The notes: a model not told the origin generated them from the letters alone. 64,000 bases of DNA from Atrichornis clamosus (GCA_013400975.1 WBMZ01002654.1:186001-250000), one strand, 5' to 3'; positions 25,221 through 38,251 are shown, counted from the first letter of the stretch. Numbers and translations: made by a program.

Positions 25221-27769
25221 CTGAAGATTAACATAGAGAGGATTGCCTGAGAAGAGCCAGCTTTTAGATTCCCTTTCAAGGTCACTTGGGTCACTGGAGA
25301 GTCTCTCCAACCTCTCTTCAGTCCAGGTTTCCATATGAGTGGAAATTCCCCAGCACTCTTCAGACCAATCTTTGACCTTTTTGTGACAACTCCTGTCCTG
25401 GCACCCGCAAGGCAACAGGCCATCTTGCTCTCTCTAACTGGGTCACAGATGGCCCAAGCCACACTCTGCACTTACTCACTGAAGGAACATCCATGAGATA
25501 AATTAGAACAGATGTACGGCAACTTCTTCTTTTGGCATTTACACCACCCTCTGCTCTAATTAATCCTGACATTGTGACCATGTAATGCAGTAACATGAAC
25601 TGCATTAAAGGGATGAAATAGCAGATTGTCCTCTCGATGGCAAATATGCTTATTATCCTTTCCAGTGAAACGATTTTATGTTCCTTTTTCTGTGACATAA
25701 GTTCTTATTTCTCCTGCTATCTCTAAACTTACAACAATGAGACAAAACACCATGAGATCCTTACACTGATGTTTGTTTCAATTACCATGAATGGAAAGCA
25801 GATATATTTATGAAAAAAACCTGTCTGCTTTCACCCATCTCTTCTGATGCAGTATTTCATATCAGAATTCTCATTTGTTTTTCTGGTAATAAGGTACTGT
25901 GCTAACAATTTTGGGTACCTGTTAATAATATATGTGGCAGTTATACATATTTTATACTAAAGGATGTCTTAAAAGCTACATCCTCATAGGTAATAACCTG
26001 CTTATAAAAACACTTTCTTGAATTATTTATACTTATTTGAAACAACAAAATCAACTATCTTTTTATAAGGTCAGGCAAACAAGAACCATTAATAATGCAG
26101 TAATATAACTTGGGACTAAGGTGACTTAATATTTATTTTTTAATCACATAGGTAAGAGAGCTTGCTGCAATATAACTGACCAAGCAAGACTTGTCTATAA
26201 AGCATTCTAATGTAACTGTATAGGTTAATAGAAAACTTTCTAAAAAGATAATGTTTGAGAATGCTTTCACATACAGGGATAAGGGAAAAGATTTTTGCAA
26301 AAACTTCTCTCTTTCTGCAAAAACTTTAAAAATAAGAACTGACAGAAATACTATTTTAAAAAATTTACAAAGCTCTATTAACATTTTAGGTCAATGGTGA
26401 TAATGAATGTCATCCAAATGTAAAATAAATCAGAAACCAGTCACAAATCCAGCCCCATACTGAGACTCACATGGTCAGAAATCTTGTCTGAATGGACATT
26501 ACCAAATGTAATAACCCTGATTCTTCATTGTCTTAGAGTCTTTTCCATTGCCTGTAGAGACAGTGCAAATTTCTATCATGAAATTATGGGATTTTCACAC
26601 AGTCTGTGCCATGCATTCTTTATTCCTGTTCCTATCATCCCACAAGAAGAGGGGATCATCCTGGGACACTTCTGTGTGACCAGCCTGGTCTCCAACAACC
26701 TTCAGGCCACTTGCAGATCAAAGTCTTCAAGGTCTTTGTTTTAGTCATATCTGGAATGGACAGTACAATAAATTGCATCACTGGAAATGTTCCATGGAAC
26801 ACAGGTGGCAGCAGCTTTATATGAGTTCAGATCTGTCCTTTCTGTGCCTACCTTAGCTCTGTGTTTTGAAGAACTCTGAAGACAGGAGCAGCCACAAAGA
26901 TAGCTGGCAATTTTTATGTGAAAGAGGGAAGAGGCTTTGAAAGGAATACTGACATTTAGCATCTTTTGTCAATAATGGTTTTGCATTACTATCATATTCC
27001 AAGAATAGGAAACAGCAGTGAGCTCTTTCTGTTACCTCACTGAGTGATTCCCAAATCCACAAATAGATTTCAATATCAATTCATAAATGCCTCCTGAGAA
27101 AATGCTCCCATGAAAATATAGAAAAGGAATCCTCCATTGGCTTCCAATTCAATGCCAAAGCCATGTGCCTTCTGGCATAAATTTAATCTTACTTCATTTA
27201 TGTCATTGGAGATAATATATAAGGACTATAAAAAATTATGAAAGTGATATTAGAGAATATATTTATATTCAGAAAATAAAACTCACAGTATCTTAATTTC
27301 CCTACTCGAGCGTTTTCTTTCTCCTTTCCATTTTCTGTAATTGAGTCTTACATTTATGCCTCAGAAAGCTGCAAGGCCTGATGCACATTACCATGTACTA
27401 GCACTCTCGTTTCTTTGGAAATTTTTGCAACCAAAGTTTCTTCTCTGAGTATTTGCATGCATTGTTTTGAGAGGGTCGTAAACATCTGTGAACCTGTGTT
27501 CAAGAGAATGGTGACAAGAAGAATACTGAATGAATTTTTGAGCATACTTTTCTCCACATTACAACCCATCCGTGTACGTGAGATACTGCCAGTTCTCAAA
27601 CAGTTCTGTTTCATTTGTGCACTGTTTTTCCACTGTACATGAATGAACATACTGGACTGATTGCATGTTTGGATAGTTAATACTATTTCTCTTCCATAAC
27701 CACTTGGTTTGTATTAGGTCAAACTGATAGCAAGAAAAAATTGATTCTCCTTCACTGTTCCTGTAAACA
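25221..27769. other. AT-rich unique DNA, no gene seen
   Basis: Nothing coding was recognised; frames of 104 and 112 codons at 25157-25471 and 25360-25698 (minus) carry no known domain. An 11-bp direct repeat, TGCAAAAACTT, occurs twice 20 bp apart near 26296-26326. Confidence 0.55.
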
Positions 27770-27797
27770 AAAAAAAAAAAAAAAAAAAGAGAGAGAG
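27770..27797. repeat. A19 followed by (GA)n
   Basis: Nineteen A (27770-27788) followed by about five GA units. A purine-only simple repeat. No retroposed body is recognisable next to it. Confidence 0.9.
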
Positions 27798-30700
27798 GCA
27801 TATTCATGCAGATGGATCTTCAGCGTTATTTCCTTTTCTGTTTGGTTTTGTTCTTGGCTGGGGTGGGTTCAACCTTTTAACCAGAGACAGGTATTAATGG
27901 AACAATGGAACTACTTTTGCAGAAAAATCAAGAGTCTCTGAAGAAAACTGCTGCCTCCCAATCAGAGGAGGAAGAAAGCCCCAAATGCTCTGGTCTTTTG
28001 GCTGCAATCTTGCCACAAATCTATGTGAAAATAGATTGTTGCTGTCATTCATATAAGAGCTGTGACAAAACTTTGAGATAGGACTTTGATTACACTATAA
28101 GGGCAAACTGGACCTGACCTAACCATTACTAATGCTCATCAGATATTTCCAACCAACCCCTGCTGAGTGCTGCACCATTTTTTCTGATCTCTTTTCTGTC
28201 AATAATTTAAAGGTTTGCCAAGAATCTTCTGGCTGTTAGTGAGTGTGGAAATACCAGCAGTAGTTTTTCTTGGATACCTTTAGGAACAGAGAAGAGAAAG
28301 TGCTGACATTCTAATATCAGCTAATCCTTTTGAAAAATTCATTGTGGTGTATCAAGCAAGTTAATCTGGCCAACATCTGGGCAACTGTAACACTCAGGAA
28401 AAAAAACCCAGCTAACTGGGATTCTTAATTTTCTTTAGTTTTTTTTTTTCTTTACATAGTTTTATAATTTACAGTTGTAATGGCAATCTCTATCATTTAA
28501 CAAACAACATAGTTAAAATATCTTAACCAGCTATTAACTGAGCACCCTATATCATGTGTTCAGGCAACTCTCCCATTGGATGGAATCCCTTTTGCTTGAA
28601 GGCACCATTTGTGTCCTGGACCAGCAACGTACAAGAATTCACATTTTTAGCCTTCACATTTCTTTGGTGTTTTTTCTGCTGTGCCCACTTTCAAGCCCTC
28701 AGGATCTACCAAAGGAATATTCTGTTTTGTTCTCTTTACTTCATACATATCAGGGTGTGTGGGAAACTTAGAACTAGTATTTGGTAGCCTACTGGTTTTG
28801 TGAGAGAAGCTCGTTAAAATAGGATTTTGGCAAAGGAAAATGACCATACATTAATGCTAAATAGTCTATACTTCAAATCAGAAAACATTTTAGTCTTAAA
28901 AAATTTCATTTTTTTCATAGCAGCACAGATTTTTTACTCCAGTATTGTACAGTTCTCCAGTAGTAATGTTCCCCAGCTATTTGTCAGTGAGTGACCTGTG
29001 AAACTGTAAGTGAACCATGTTGAAAGATAAACAAAGTAAAGAAAATATTGGTCTTCCAGGATAGCAGGAATGAAACGTCATTGCTGTTGTGATGAGTGTT
29101 TGTAATGTAGTCTATTTGCCACTTTAGATATTTTGGATCAATTCAACTCACAGTTCATCCTAATAACAAAGAGTAAGGGACCTCTATAAAATTTAGGACT
29201 ATGATGATGCTGAAAAATGGAGGTTAGTACATGAGCCATAGTTCAACCACCGTCTTGGGGTGTGCATGACAGCACATCTCACTGATTTGGGCAATAGCCC
29301 ATTGCCCTGTCTTTTTCTATCCCCTTTCAGCGAAACACAGCTTGTACCTTTTTTAATGGTATATTGACTCTTCAGTTATAATGCTTTTCTTTTTTTCCAT
29401 TCCTCTATCCTTTGATATTCCACTCGGTGTAGATGTGAGACTGTCCAGGAGAACAGCTCTTACCATGTGTGCATAAAAGCCCTAATAGGAAATACTTTTA
29501 AATTAAGGGGGTGCATTTCTTCCTTTCATGTTTTTCTCCAGAGTTTAATCATGCTAATTTTTGGCTGGTTTAGTTCTGCAAGTAGTAGAAACAACATCTT
29601 GTGTTCCTATAGATTTATATCTCTAATTCAGATTCTTGGGTGTCTAGCAGCACGTTAGCTGTAATGGAAATTTTCCTTAAAGTCAGAGCATGGATAGCAA
29701 CCCTTCCAGTAGGGATTTATTAGTGTCTGATGGGAACTGAGTGTGGCTTTCTCTTCTTGGAGAGAATCCACACAGTCTTTCTCTTCTAGGTGTTTATTTT
29801 TCTGCATTTTGCAGAGACTTAGTAATTTCTAAGGCAATACTACTGATATAATGAATCTACTTCTGTGCAAATGTGGTGGCAATTTATCAAGAAACTCAAG
29901 CACAAACAGGTATGGAGCGAGAGACAGACAAGACAGACACAATACAATTCCTTTCTTTTGGAAGGCAAATGAAAAAACACATGCTGGATTTTTAGATGTT
30001 AATTTGTTTAGCTTCAGCCCCCAAATGCCGTTTCTTGGTGTACTTTTTCTGCAGATTATAAGGGTGTTTGTACTTATTTTCTTCCTGTCAAAGCAGTTCC
30101 ATGCTATAATCAAGTTCCAGCTCCTGTTCCTTTTGACAGACTCAACAAATTGTATGCTCTAAATCTGTCAGTGCAAGGTATTTTTATTCCAGACCTGAGA
30201 TCAACCCTGTAGTTCTAAGTATTTTTTCACATATTTTTCCACATCTCTTAGTATCTTCTACTGAAAACACCAGACACATATACACTATTCTAATGTCAGC
30301 CTTCCCTTGTTTTGTGAGTTTATATTCATCTTTGACCACAAATAAAATCTCTTAAAAAAATAAATATTAAGGGATTTGAACATTAGTAGATTTTGCAAGA
30401 TTTATCAAGTTTCTAGCGTAGCCATAGCTCTGATACATTTGTTACAATTGCTGGTTTTAGCAGCAACTGGAGATTTCAAGTGCCTGATGCCTCACAGAGC
30501 ACTGTTTGTTGTGAATTGTTTAAAATGAACAAAACGTAATCATTTAATGGACAGTTAAAAAAATTATATTTAAAAGAACAGAATAAGTGCTCTGCTCCCC
30601 CTCTTTATCAGACAACAACCTAACCCTCTTATCATATTAAATGAGATGACAAACCTGAGCTTTAGGGGTGGAACAATATGTTGCAAGCTTTTTATGTGAC

Positions 30701-32568
30701 TATGGTGTGCCAGTGCCTCCCAGCTGCTGAATGACCTTGTTGTATATCGCTTTTATTTTTCACAAAGATTTTTCTAAGTCTTAGAAATACTGCATCACAT
30801 CTTTGGACATGTCTTTCATTATGCTTCAGAAGAATGTCCTCATTACAATATAGTTCAGGTCTTGTTAACATGTCTATTTTATAGCTGTTTATAATCTCTT
30901 TATCTACCTCTGGAGGCTAGCTCTGTAGCTTTCCTCATCAGTTCTTCTGCTTGTTGTAGGCATTTTTTTTATTGTAAAACATCAGATTTCATCAGGTTTG
31001 TCTTTTTTCCTCTCCTTGAGTGACTACTATAGGATGTAAGCCTAATCAAAATTGGCCCTTAGAGCAACTGTCAACACCAGCTGACCTCCTAATGTCCATT
31101 TAAACCTGTGATTCTTTTTAGAAGAAAACAAAATCAAAACCTTGGAAAACAATTTATTAGAAAATGCGTTTTAAAACTTTTGTGTCAACTGGAAAGTTCC
31201 TGGCAGAAAAGCAAGGAATAGCAGAAAGTTTCTTCTCTTGTGACTCTGAATCTCAACTATCATTTTGGTATTTATGTTGCCTTTTGTAAAGAAGTTCAGA
31301 TGTAGTTTCATGAGGTAAAAGAAGCAAGGAAGCTCCCTGTTCTAAAGTATGCAGTGCACGAGGATATATCAGTGTAAGCTGGTGGTCGTCTTCTCTGTTG
31401 AGGCTTTCATCCACAACAGCTCAGGGTGCAGAGATGGAATTGTGAAAAGCAACATCATCAGTCTTCTAGTAGACAAGTTCTGCCCCTCTTTCAAAATAGG
31501 AAGAAAGAAAACTTTTAAATAGAAACTATTAATTTCTTCCATACGAAACTACTGCTTTAATTTAAAACATTGAAAATCTCAACGTTTTATTAGTCCAGAC
31601 TTTCTTGAAAACACAAAATAAATATTTCATTACCAATCAAGGTGTATTTGTGTTGTTCTTGTCGCTTCAGGAAACTGATTTTTATTTATATCTGGGCCGC
31701 CTGACAAACTGAGGAAACCACTCTTCTTTTCCTCTGAAAAGCCTGTTTATGTAGCTGTGAATCAAGATTTTTTACAGAAGGAAATGATGCACTCTCATAA
31801 CTGTAATAACTCTGATACCAGACCTGGACTTTTGTGTAATGTCATATGTCTCTTCTCAGTTATTTCTACTGACATTGAATTTTATGTTTCAGATTTAAGG
31901 CAACACTTTCATTAACAGTTTTAAAATTTGATTCTTGGCTAGAACTTACATAAAAAAAAGTATATACATTATGTAAAAAAAAATTATTTTAGACTCCATC
32001 TGATTTATTTATTCACACATAATTCTTATGCATTTATTGCATTTATAGTTTCCTTTCTCTGAATGGCTCAGTATAGTCTCAGTTGAGGAGAAAGGACTGC
32101 TGCTGTTGTAAGCCAGTATTTGTCATGACCAAGATCGTCTCACACACACCTTCTGACAGTGGGGAAACAGCAACAGTTGTATTGCCTAGAAGTCAATTCA
32201 GGGCCATAATTAATGCCTTGCGGTCTTCAAAATGCATTTAAATATCAAATACAATTTTTAAAGAATTAGAATCATTAATTCCAATATAGGTATTTCTGGA
32301 CATAATTGGACAGTGAGGGATGTTTTGAAGGCTTAACCACCCAGGGGGTTCTTCAGGGCCCTATGGACACAGCTTTCAGTAATCAAGCCTACAGTGAAGT
32401 AGATGATATCTGACCCTCAGTGTTAACAAATATTCAGCCAAGGAGCATTCTGTACTAAACCTGACTGCTTTATCTTGCACTTTGGGAACACACTGACCCT
32501 CAGTGGAGGATCAGCAGGATTTTGAGAACAAAGCAACTTCTCATGGACAGTAATTCTTAATGACTCAC
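27798..32568. other. AT-rich DNA, no gene seen; would be intronic if the 32.6 kb exon is real
   Basis: No coding sequence or repeat family was recognised. Paired opposing frames at 29829-30113 (minus) and 29851-30162 (plus) are mirror frames of the same bases and look like chance. If the minus-strand exon ending at 32569 is genuine, this stretch and the DNA further left would be its first intron. No second exon of that gene could be identified. Confidence 0.5.
32563..32568 (-). promoter_or_regulatory. candidate splice donor GTGAGT
   Basis: Minus-strand ATG|GTGAGT directly after the 58-nt candidate exon. It matches the donor consensus at all six intronic positions (GTRAGT). It would leave the reading frame in phase 1. 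Its value depends on the exon being real. Confidence 0.35.
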
Positions 32569-32626
32569 CATTGGCATAGGCTGTTTTCTTAGAATTGGAA
32601 GAGCTTTTTGACTGTTTATTGCCCAT
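32569..32626 (-). CDS. candidate first coding exon, N-myristoylation-type start, gene unidentified
   Basis: Seen: on the minus strand, an ATG at 32626 in good context (ACAATGG) opens 19 codons reading MGNKQSKSSSNSKKTAYAN plus one base, then a strong splice donor (GTGAGT, 32568-32563). An in-frame TAA lies 14 codons upstream (32668-32666), so this ATG is the first in its frame. Without splicing the frame runs on to 32423 as unremarkable sequence. Known: Met-Gly at 1-2, Ser at 6 and Lys at 7 fit the N-myristoyltransferase consensus (MGxxxS/T plus a basic residue), and the Lys/Ser-rich stretch is typical of membrane-anchoring N-termini. Inferred: a first, or alternative first, coding exon of a lipid-anchored protein. 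I do not recognise the gene, and no later exon was found in the window. A 58-nt match of this kind could still be coincidence. Confidence 0.35.
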
Positions 32627-32668
32627 TGTATGTGACTGGTTGTCCCAGTCCAGTTTGTTCTGTTTTTA

Positions 32669-34303
32669 CTCAATTTCTGTCTGATAATTTTTCACATATA
32701 AGGTGTAAATACATAAGAATCAATAGGCAGCAATTAATAAAAGTCATTTTTTAATGCTTGAAGACATTTCCATGAAAGCCTTTAAAATATGACTGGTCAT
32801 ATGCCAGAGACTTATTACTGACTTGCATGACACTCCTATCACATTTTTCAATAAACTGAAGTCAACCCATTTGGTTAAGAATATACCTGAGACCCAACAT
32901 TTCCATTATTTGTCTCTGATAGACCTTAAAATATTTGCTTCTAACAGGAAACAAAGAAAACCAAGGGAAAATCTAATTCCTTATAATCTGAAGGTGTACT
33001 AAGCAGTGATACTCAAAGGTGGGGGGGAGAGGAAAACATTGCATTAATATTATCTTCTAAGCTGTGTTCACAGTTTTTTTTTTCATTTCCACCTGCTTTC
33101 TAACTGAAAGACTCCAAATGCCAAATCATGTGCAAAAGCCAACAGTGCAATAGCAGGCATAGACAGTAACTTTAACAAGAATTAAGCATTTCTTCTTGAC
33201 TGTTCACTTTATTCACCTGTTCTTGACTTTATATGCTAGGGTTTCTTTTGGTAACTTTGACTGCTTTATTTTCAACACATTTTGCCTATTGTGATGGTGC
33301 CATATATTACTTTATAGAAATTGAATTGCAAGAAAGTTAGGAATGTATTTGAGATTGAAGACATGAGGGCCACCTTTGCACCAGAAACAGCTTTCAGAGT
33401 GATTATGCCTGTCTCAGGCATTTTATATATTACAACAGGTTTGTTGATGTAGCTAAGCTGGTGCAGTTCTAGTGGCAAATGCTTTTTCTGTATAGATATC
33501 TCCCAGAAAAGGGAGATGCTCTGCTGTAATTTATTTATTTTTTCTGATAAAATAAACTATAGTGGCAATAGCATTTTTTTTCCCTTTCAAACACAACTGT
33601 ATGAAGCACTGGTTCAGTGCTTTAATAATCCTCTGCAAGTTATTTTACCAGCACAGAATGATTATAGCTGCACTAGAGCTGGCTGAGGATCAAATACACT
33701 GCCCATAAGCTCCTAGAACAGGGACTGCTTTTACTAACATTTTTGGTAAAAAAAGATTTCTGTAGCTGAGACTTTCATGCTAAGCAACCTCTTTTTTTTT
33801 TTTTTTTTACAAGGGTTGATGGCAACAGCCTCAACTGTGAGGCATGAAAGCAGGGTTTATATTCCTATTCTGAGTGATATAAACCAGTGTCTCAGCTTAG
33901 AATTTTTCTCACCCTAAATGAATGTGCTGTTTCGATGTTCTGAAGTTCATAAATCTCATTGTTTTGTGGCAACTATGGACATGTTAATTGTGATGTGAAA
34001 CAGAAAGCTACTGAAATAATAAAAGTCTCTGCTCTGCCAAAGTACACTTTCCAGTCTACTGATTGCCAATATTCTTTTGTACTGCTTCTCCCCATTTAAA
34101 TGATGTGAAAAGGAACAGGGGAACATTTCACTGTCTCGATGTAGCACATCAGCACCTAAAACTGTGAAGTACAGATCTCTCTTTTTTATCCCTCATGGTC
34201 ATGCAACTCCTATAGAGCTGGGTTTGGGAATGCTTATGTCCCTTTGTGCAGCAGAAAATGAAGAAAAGTTCTTGAAATCTTTTCTCTTTGAACTACATTA
34301 GTT
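32669..34303. other. AT-rich DNA, no gene seen
   Basis: This lies upstream of the candidate minus-strand exon, so a promoter or further 5' UTR exons could be here. I see no CpG island and no convincing core promoter. T17 occurs at 33792-33808 and a G7 run near 33022. Confidence 0.5.
33792..33808. repeat. T17 homopolymer
   Basis: An uninterrupted run of 17 T. Simple repeat; no associated element recognised. Confidence 0.9.
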
Positions 34304-34797
34304 GATTCTGTGCAGTTTTGGTCACTGCAATATAAGAGGCCATGAAGCTATTAGAGAGCAAAGAAGGGCTGCAAAGGTGGTGCAGGGCCTTGAGGGGAAG
34401 CCATATGAGGAGCAGCTGAGGTCACCCGGTCTGTTCAGCCTGAACGAGAGACTGAGTGGAGACCTCACTGCAGTTACAACTTCCTCCTGAGGGGAAGAGC
34501 AGGGGCAGGCACTGACCTCTGCTCTGTGGTGACCAGTGACAGGACCCGAGGGAATGGCCTGAAGCTGTGTCAGGGGAGGTTTAGGTTGGATATTAGAAAA
34601 GGTTCTTCACCCAGAGGGTGGCTGGACGCTGGAACAGGCTCCCCAGGGAAGTGGTCACAGTACCAAGCCTGAGAGAGTTCAAGAAGCGTTTGGGCAATAC
34701 TCTCATGGTATGATTCTTGGGGATGGTGTTGTGCAGGGCCAGGAGTTGGTGATCTTTGTGGGCCCCTTCAAACTCAGCCTATTTCGTGATTCTGTGA
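34304..34797 (+). mobile_element. CR1 LINE, 5'-truncated 3' end, plus strand
   Basis: This is the last ~490 bp of a CR1 non-LTR retrotransposon in sense orientation: the C-terminal part of ORF2 and the 3' UTR. The stretch read as [20 protein letters not shown] and then [18 protein letters not shown] matches the conserved CR1 ORF2 region after the reverse-transcriptase domain (VQRRATK..KGLE..YEE..R.LGLFSLEKRRLRGDL). A section encoding the TSDRTRGNGLKL block follows, and the element ends in the diagnostic CCTTCAAACTCAGCC...GTGATTCTGTG tail. Frameshifts and stops break the frame, so it is dead. The 5' truncation is typical of the family. Confidence 0.95.
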
Positions 34798-37544
34798 AAT
34801 ATTATCACACAATTGAAGCTGGAAAAGAGAAAGAAAGGAAGGATGTTGTATTTAAAAAAAACCCCTACAACTGGGATTTTTGCTATTGTGTAAGTTGTTG
34901 CAACAATAGCTGCAACAATATTAAAGCTCATAGATTTCTGTGAAGAAATTTCTGTAAGTACAACATAAAGAAAATATAGTTTATTTCACTGTTCTATGCA
35001 GTCTACATCACCTTTGGAAAAAACCACAAATAACTATTCTTTACTTGACTGATTCAATGTGTTGCATATTCAGGACACATATTCAACTCTTCAGTTCTTT
35101 CCAGGTAATTATCAGTTATCAGATGTCTATGACCCATTTGTCATAGGAATAAAAATGGGTTTTCCTTTTCACCATGTCCCTTCATTACATGACTTTCATA
35201 TCACTCTATTTTTTGTTATTTTTATGATCTTTTTCACGGGAGAGATTTTGTCTTACACAAAATGTTTAGTGTGAACCAAGCTGAAAAAAAGACTTGTATT
35301 TTCTACAGTGCTTGCTCAGATCTAGTTTCTGCTCTTTCCTATAATTCTAGGCAAAGAGTAGAAAATCCCACTGTTTTAACCTTTATTTTGAACTGCTATT
35401 ATCCTGCAGGTCTTCTTTTTAATTTGTCAGCCACCTTTGAGCAACAGACCAGATTCTATATGAAGGCACAGAATATTTACAGTTCCTTATTGCAGAGAAC
35501 AATATTAACCACATCTGTACTCTAATTAGTCAAGCAGATGTTGTCTGTACTTGTTTGGTTTCTAGTGATGCTCTTTAGATGTCCAACACAGGAATGGAAT
35601 AAATACAATCCTTTCTTCAGATGTTGTGAAGACCAGAATCATGTCAAGTTACCACAGGCATATAGAACAGTGATTTGGGGAGTTAGGTAATGGCAACAAG
35701 GTAGCAGTAAAATGTTCTTACATAAGTATATTCAGGAGGGGAAATGATCACAGCAGTATATTAATGTATCAATTAATATATTTAAGTAATGCACTCTAGA
35801 TATATAACATGCTATATAATAATGAGAAATAATAATCTCAGTTTCATAATTATAATTAATCTCTTCTATTATACATCCTGTTCTTTTCTTCCTCTATTTC
35901 ATTTTTTCTCATGTTTGCATTTTGTCTATTTGTACTGTAGGAATAATTTAAATATCTCATAAATACTTCTCTCCTGAAGTAGTTTCTCCAGATACAGAAG
36001 CTTTGAAGTTCTGACTTAAATTATTCATATACCCAACTAATATTTCTTAAGACATACCACTCTGAAAACTTTCAAGTTGCAAACACCAAAGTTTTCATAC
36101 ATGCTCAAATCCTAACAGATCAATGAACAGCTGTTGGAACTTATTAGTCTGGACAATTTATATTTTTGTATGATAATTGCTGATGAACTTCAGAAGAGTT
36201 CCCTATTTTCTTGCTTGGGTTATGGTCTTATGAGAATTGGCAAGTGAGAAAGAACAGGGAGTTTTGTTACTGAGGAAGCTCCACAGCAGACTTGAAGGAG
36301 ACTACAGAAAGAGAAATTCTTCCTTGAGGTTTGAAAACTGTGTCCAAATTGGTCAGGAATCTTCACTTGATCCTTCAGATGTCCAGATGGGTCAGACGGG
36401 AGTGTTAGAAATCAAGGAAAAGCTGTCTCAAACTAAGCTGTAGCAATGGTGGGGTTTTTCTTGTGTTTGAGACTACATGAGATGCAAGAGGTGTGGTGGC
36501 CTTCGTCTCTGAGATTCGATGTTTTCACTCATATAAGAGTAGAATTCCTAGATGATTTTTTACAAGTATAAACTTCATAGAAAGAAGTTTCACAGGTTTT
36601 GCCTCTTCTTCCTATGACCCAGTTTAAGTCAGTGACTTCAGCAAATGTAAAGGGAGGTGTGCATAATGCTGCACTGTAGAGAAAACAACCAAAGCATGAC
36701 CACCGTAGAGATCCTATTCAATGTCTCACATAGACATCAGACTTATGCTCAGATCACTATTTAAAGGTCTTCTAGACTAGAGAGACTGTTGTTAAAATAA
36801 ACAGACCAGTACTTGTCCTGTCTATCCCTGGCAGCATTGAGATCACCATGGCTCATCACTGAGCACCATGGCAAAGTGATGATTGCCTCTGTACTTTCAC
36901 TGCATCTTCCATAGGTTTTTGTATTCTAATCACCTACCAAGCTATCACCTCTAGATTTCTACTAGGATTGGATCCTAGACCAAATCTTGCTCAAATGGAT
37001 CTTCATTGCTGTCTGGAAAGTGCAGTGTAGCAGTATTTAATCAACTTTAATTTGAAAAACTGTTTTATATCAATCTTCTACTCTGCAGCTGGAGATGGAG
37101 ATAACACTTTCTTTCAGACTGTTATTTTGCGCAGTATTGCTAAATTGCAGTTCTTCATAAATAGAAGCTTTGTCCAAACAGAATAGTTCATTTTGGTAGA
37201 CCTACTGAAATGCATTCTGCTTACTGGTGATGTCTCTGAACAGTTTGGTATGAGACGAAAAACATGACCTCAATCTGAAGTTCTTATAGCCTTTTTCTTC
37301 CATTTTAACTATATTTTTATAGAATTCCACACCTTTGCTATGATAATGCGCATATGAAATTATCCAAAGCTACGGAGCATAAACATGTATTAATATTATT
37401 TCTGTTATTTCATCTGTGGTATTAATTATTAATAAGATTTTGTTGAAGTTCATAGCTGAAAATACAACACAAGTTGATAGAGGTTATTGTTAGTTTTATT
37501 TCTGTTTCTGGTAATATTTCATATAACATATCAACAGAGAAAGT
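34798..37544. other. AT-rich DNA, no gene seen
   Basis: No gene was recognised. Close to the CR1 end, GCTATTGT (34882-34889) and ACAATAGC (34903-34910) form an 8-bp stem whose right part overlaps a 12-bp palindrome, TTGTTGCAACAA (34895-34906). Bases 35755-35880 are extremely AT-rich. At 36844-36882 a CACCATGGC direct repeat, 20 bp apart, interleaves with a TCATCACT/AGTGATGA inverted repeat. Confidence 0.55.
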
Positions 37545-37846
37545 AGTCCTGAGCTATGGCATTGTACCAGGATGAGTGGGACCTTTTCAGATAGAGGGGG
37601 TCCCAGGCCAGGGCAGTTTCACCCAGAACAGATTTGGGGCAGATTAGTCCAGGGGGGTCACAGGGATGTGCCTGTGAGAAGGTGCAAAGACAAGGTCCAT
37701 GAGCCATCCCTTCCCCGGACAGAGAGAGTGTGAGCAGGGGAGACCTTGGACCACTCCTGAGTCTTTCGAAACAAAGTTTTCCAACCTGTGGTTTCTAGGA
37801 GGATACTTAGAAATGGGCAGGGAAGGAGGCCTAAGAGCACCCCACA
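37545..37846. other. GC-rich patch of unknown origin abutting a CR1
   Basis: About 300 bp that are clearly more GC- and G-rich than the DNA to the left, with G runs (AGAGGGGGTCCC, CCAGGGGGGTCAC). It stops exactly where the minus-strand CR1 begins. Open frames on both strands (37644-37847 minus, 37699-37881 plus) have no recognisable domain. The abrupt composition change suggests an inserted sequence, perhaps an unrecognised LTR or older repeat into which the CR1 later inserted. I saw no terminal TG...CA pair to prove it. Confidence 0.35.
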
Positions 37847-38251
37847 AGAATCACAGAATCAGGGAATCACAGAATGGGTGAGGTTCAAAGGGACCACAAT
37901 GGGACATCTGGTTCAACCTCCCTTCTCATGCAGGATCGTCCAAGAGCACATTGGAGAAGATTGAGTCCAGACCATCTTGAATGTCTCCAGTGAGGGAGAC
38001 GTCACAGCGTCTCTGGAAAATCTGTTTCAGTGCTCAGTGACCTGCACAGTAAAGAAGTTCTTCCTCTTATTCAGGTGGAACTTCCTGTTCATTGTTTTCT
38101 GCCCATTGTCTCTTGTCCTGTTGCTTGGCACCACTGAGAAGAGCCTGGCTCCGTTCTCTTGACACCCACCCTCCCTTCAGATACTGATAGACATTAATGA
38201 GGTCCCCTCTCAGTTGTCTCTTCTTGAGGCTGATCAGGCCCATCTCTGTGT
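37847..38251 (-). mobile_element. CR1 LINE, 5'-truncated 3' end, minus strand
   Basis: The left edge carries the inverted CR1 tail (AGAATCACAGAATCAGGGAA), followed by the inverted CR1 3' body: GTTCAACCTCCC, a block corresponding to the RKKFF-type motif (GAAGTTCTTCCTC), CTTGTCCTGTTGCTTGGC, and an end at GAGGCTGATCAGGCCCATCTCTGTG. This is the antisense of ORF2's last ~100 codons plus the short 3' UTR. It is diverged from the other two CR1 copies here, consistent with a different CR1 subfamily. It has no coding capacity. Confidence 0.93.
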
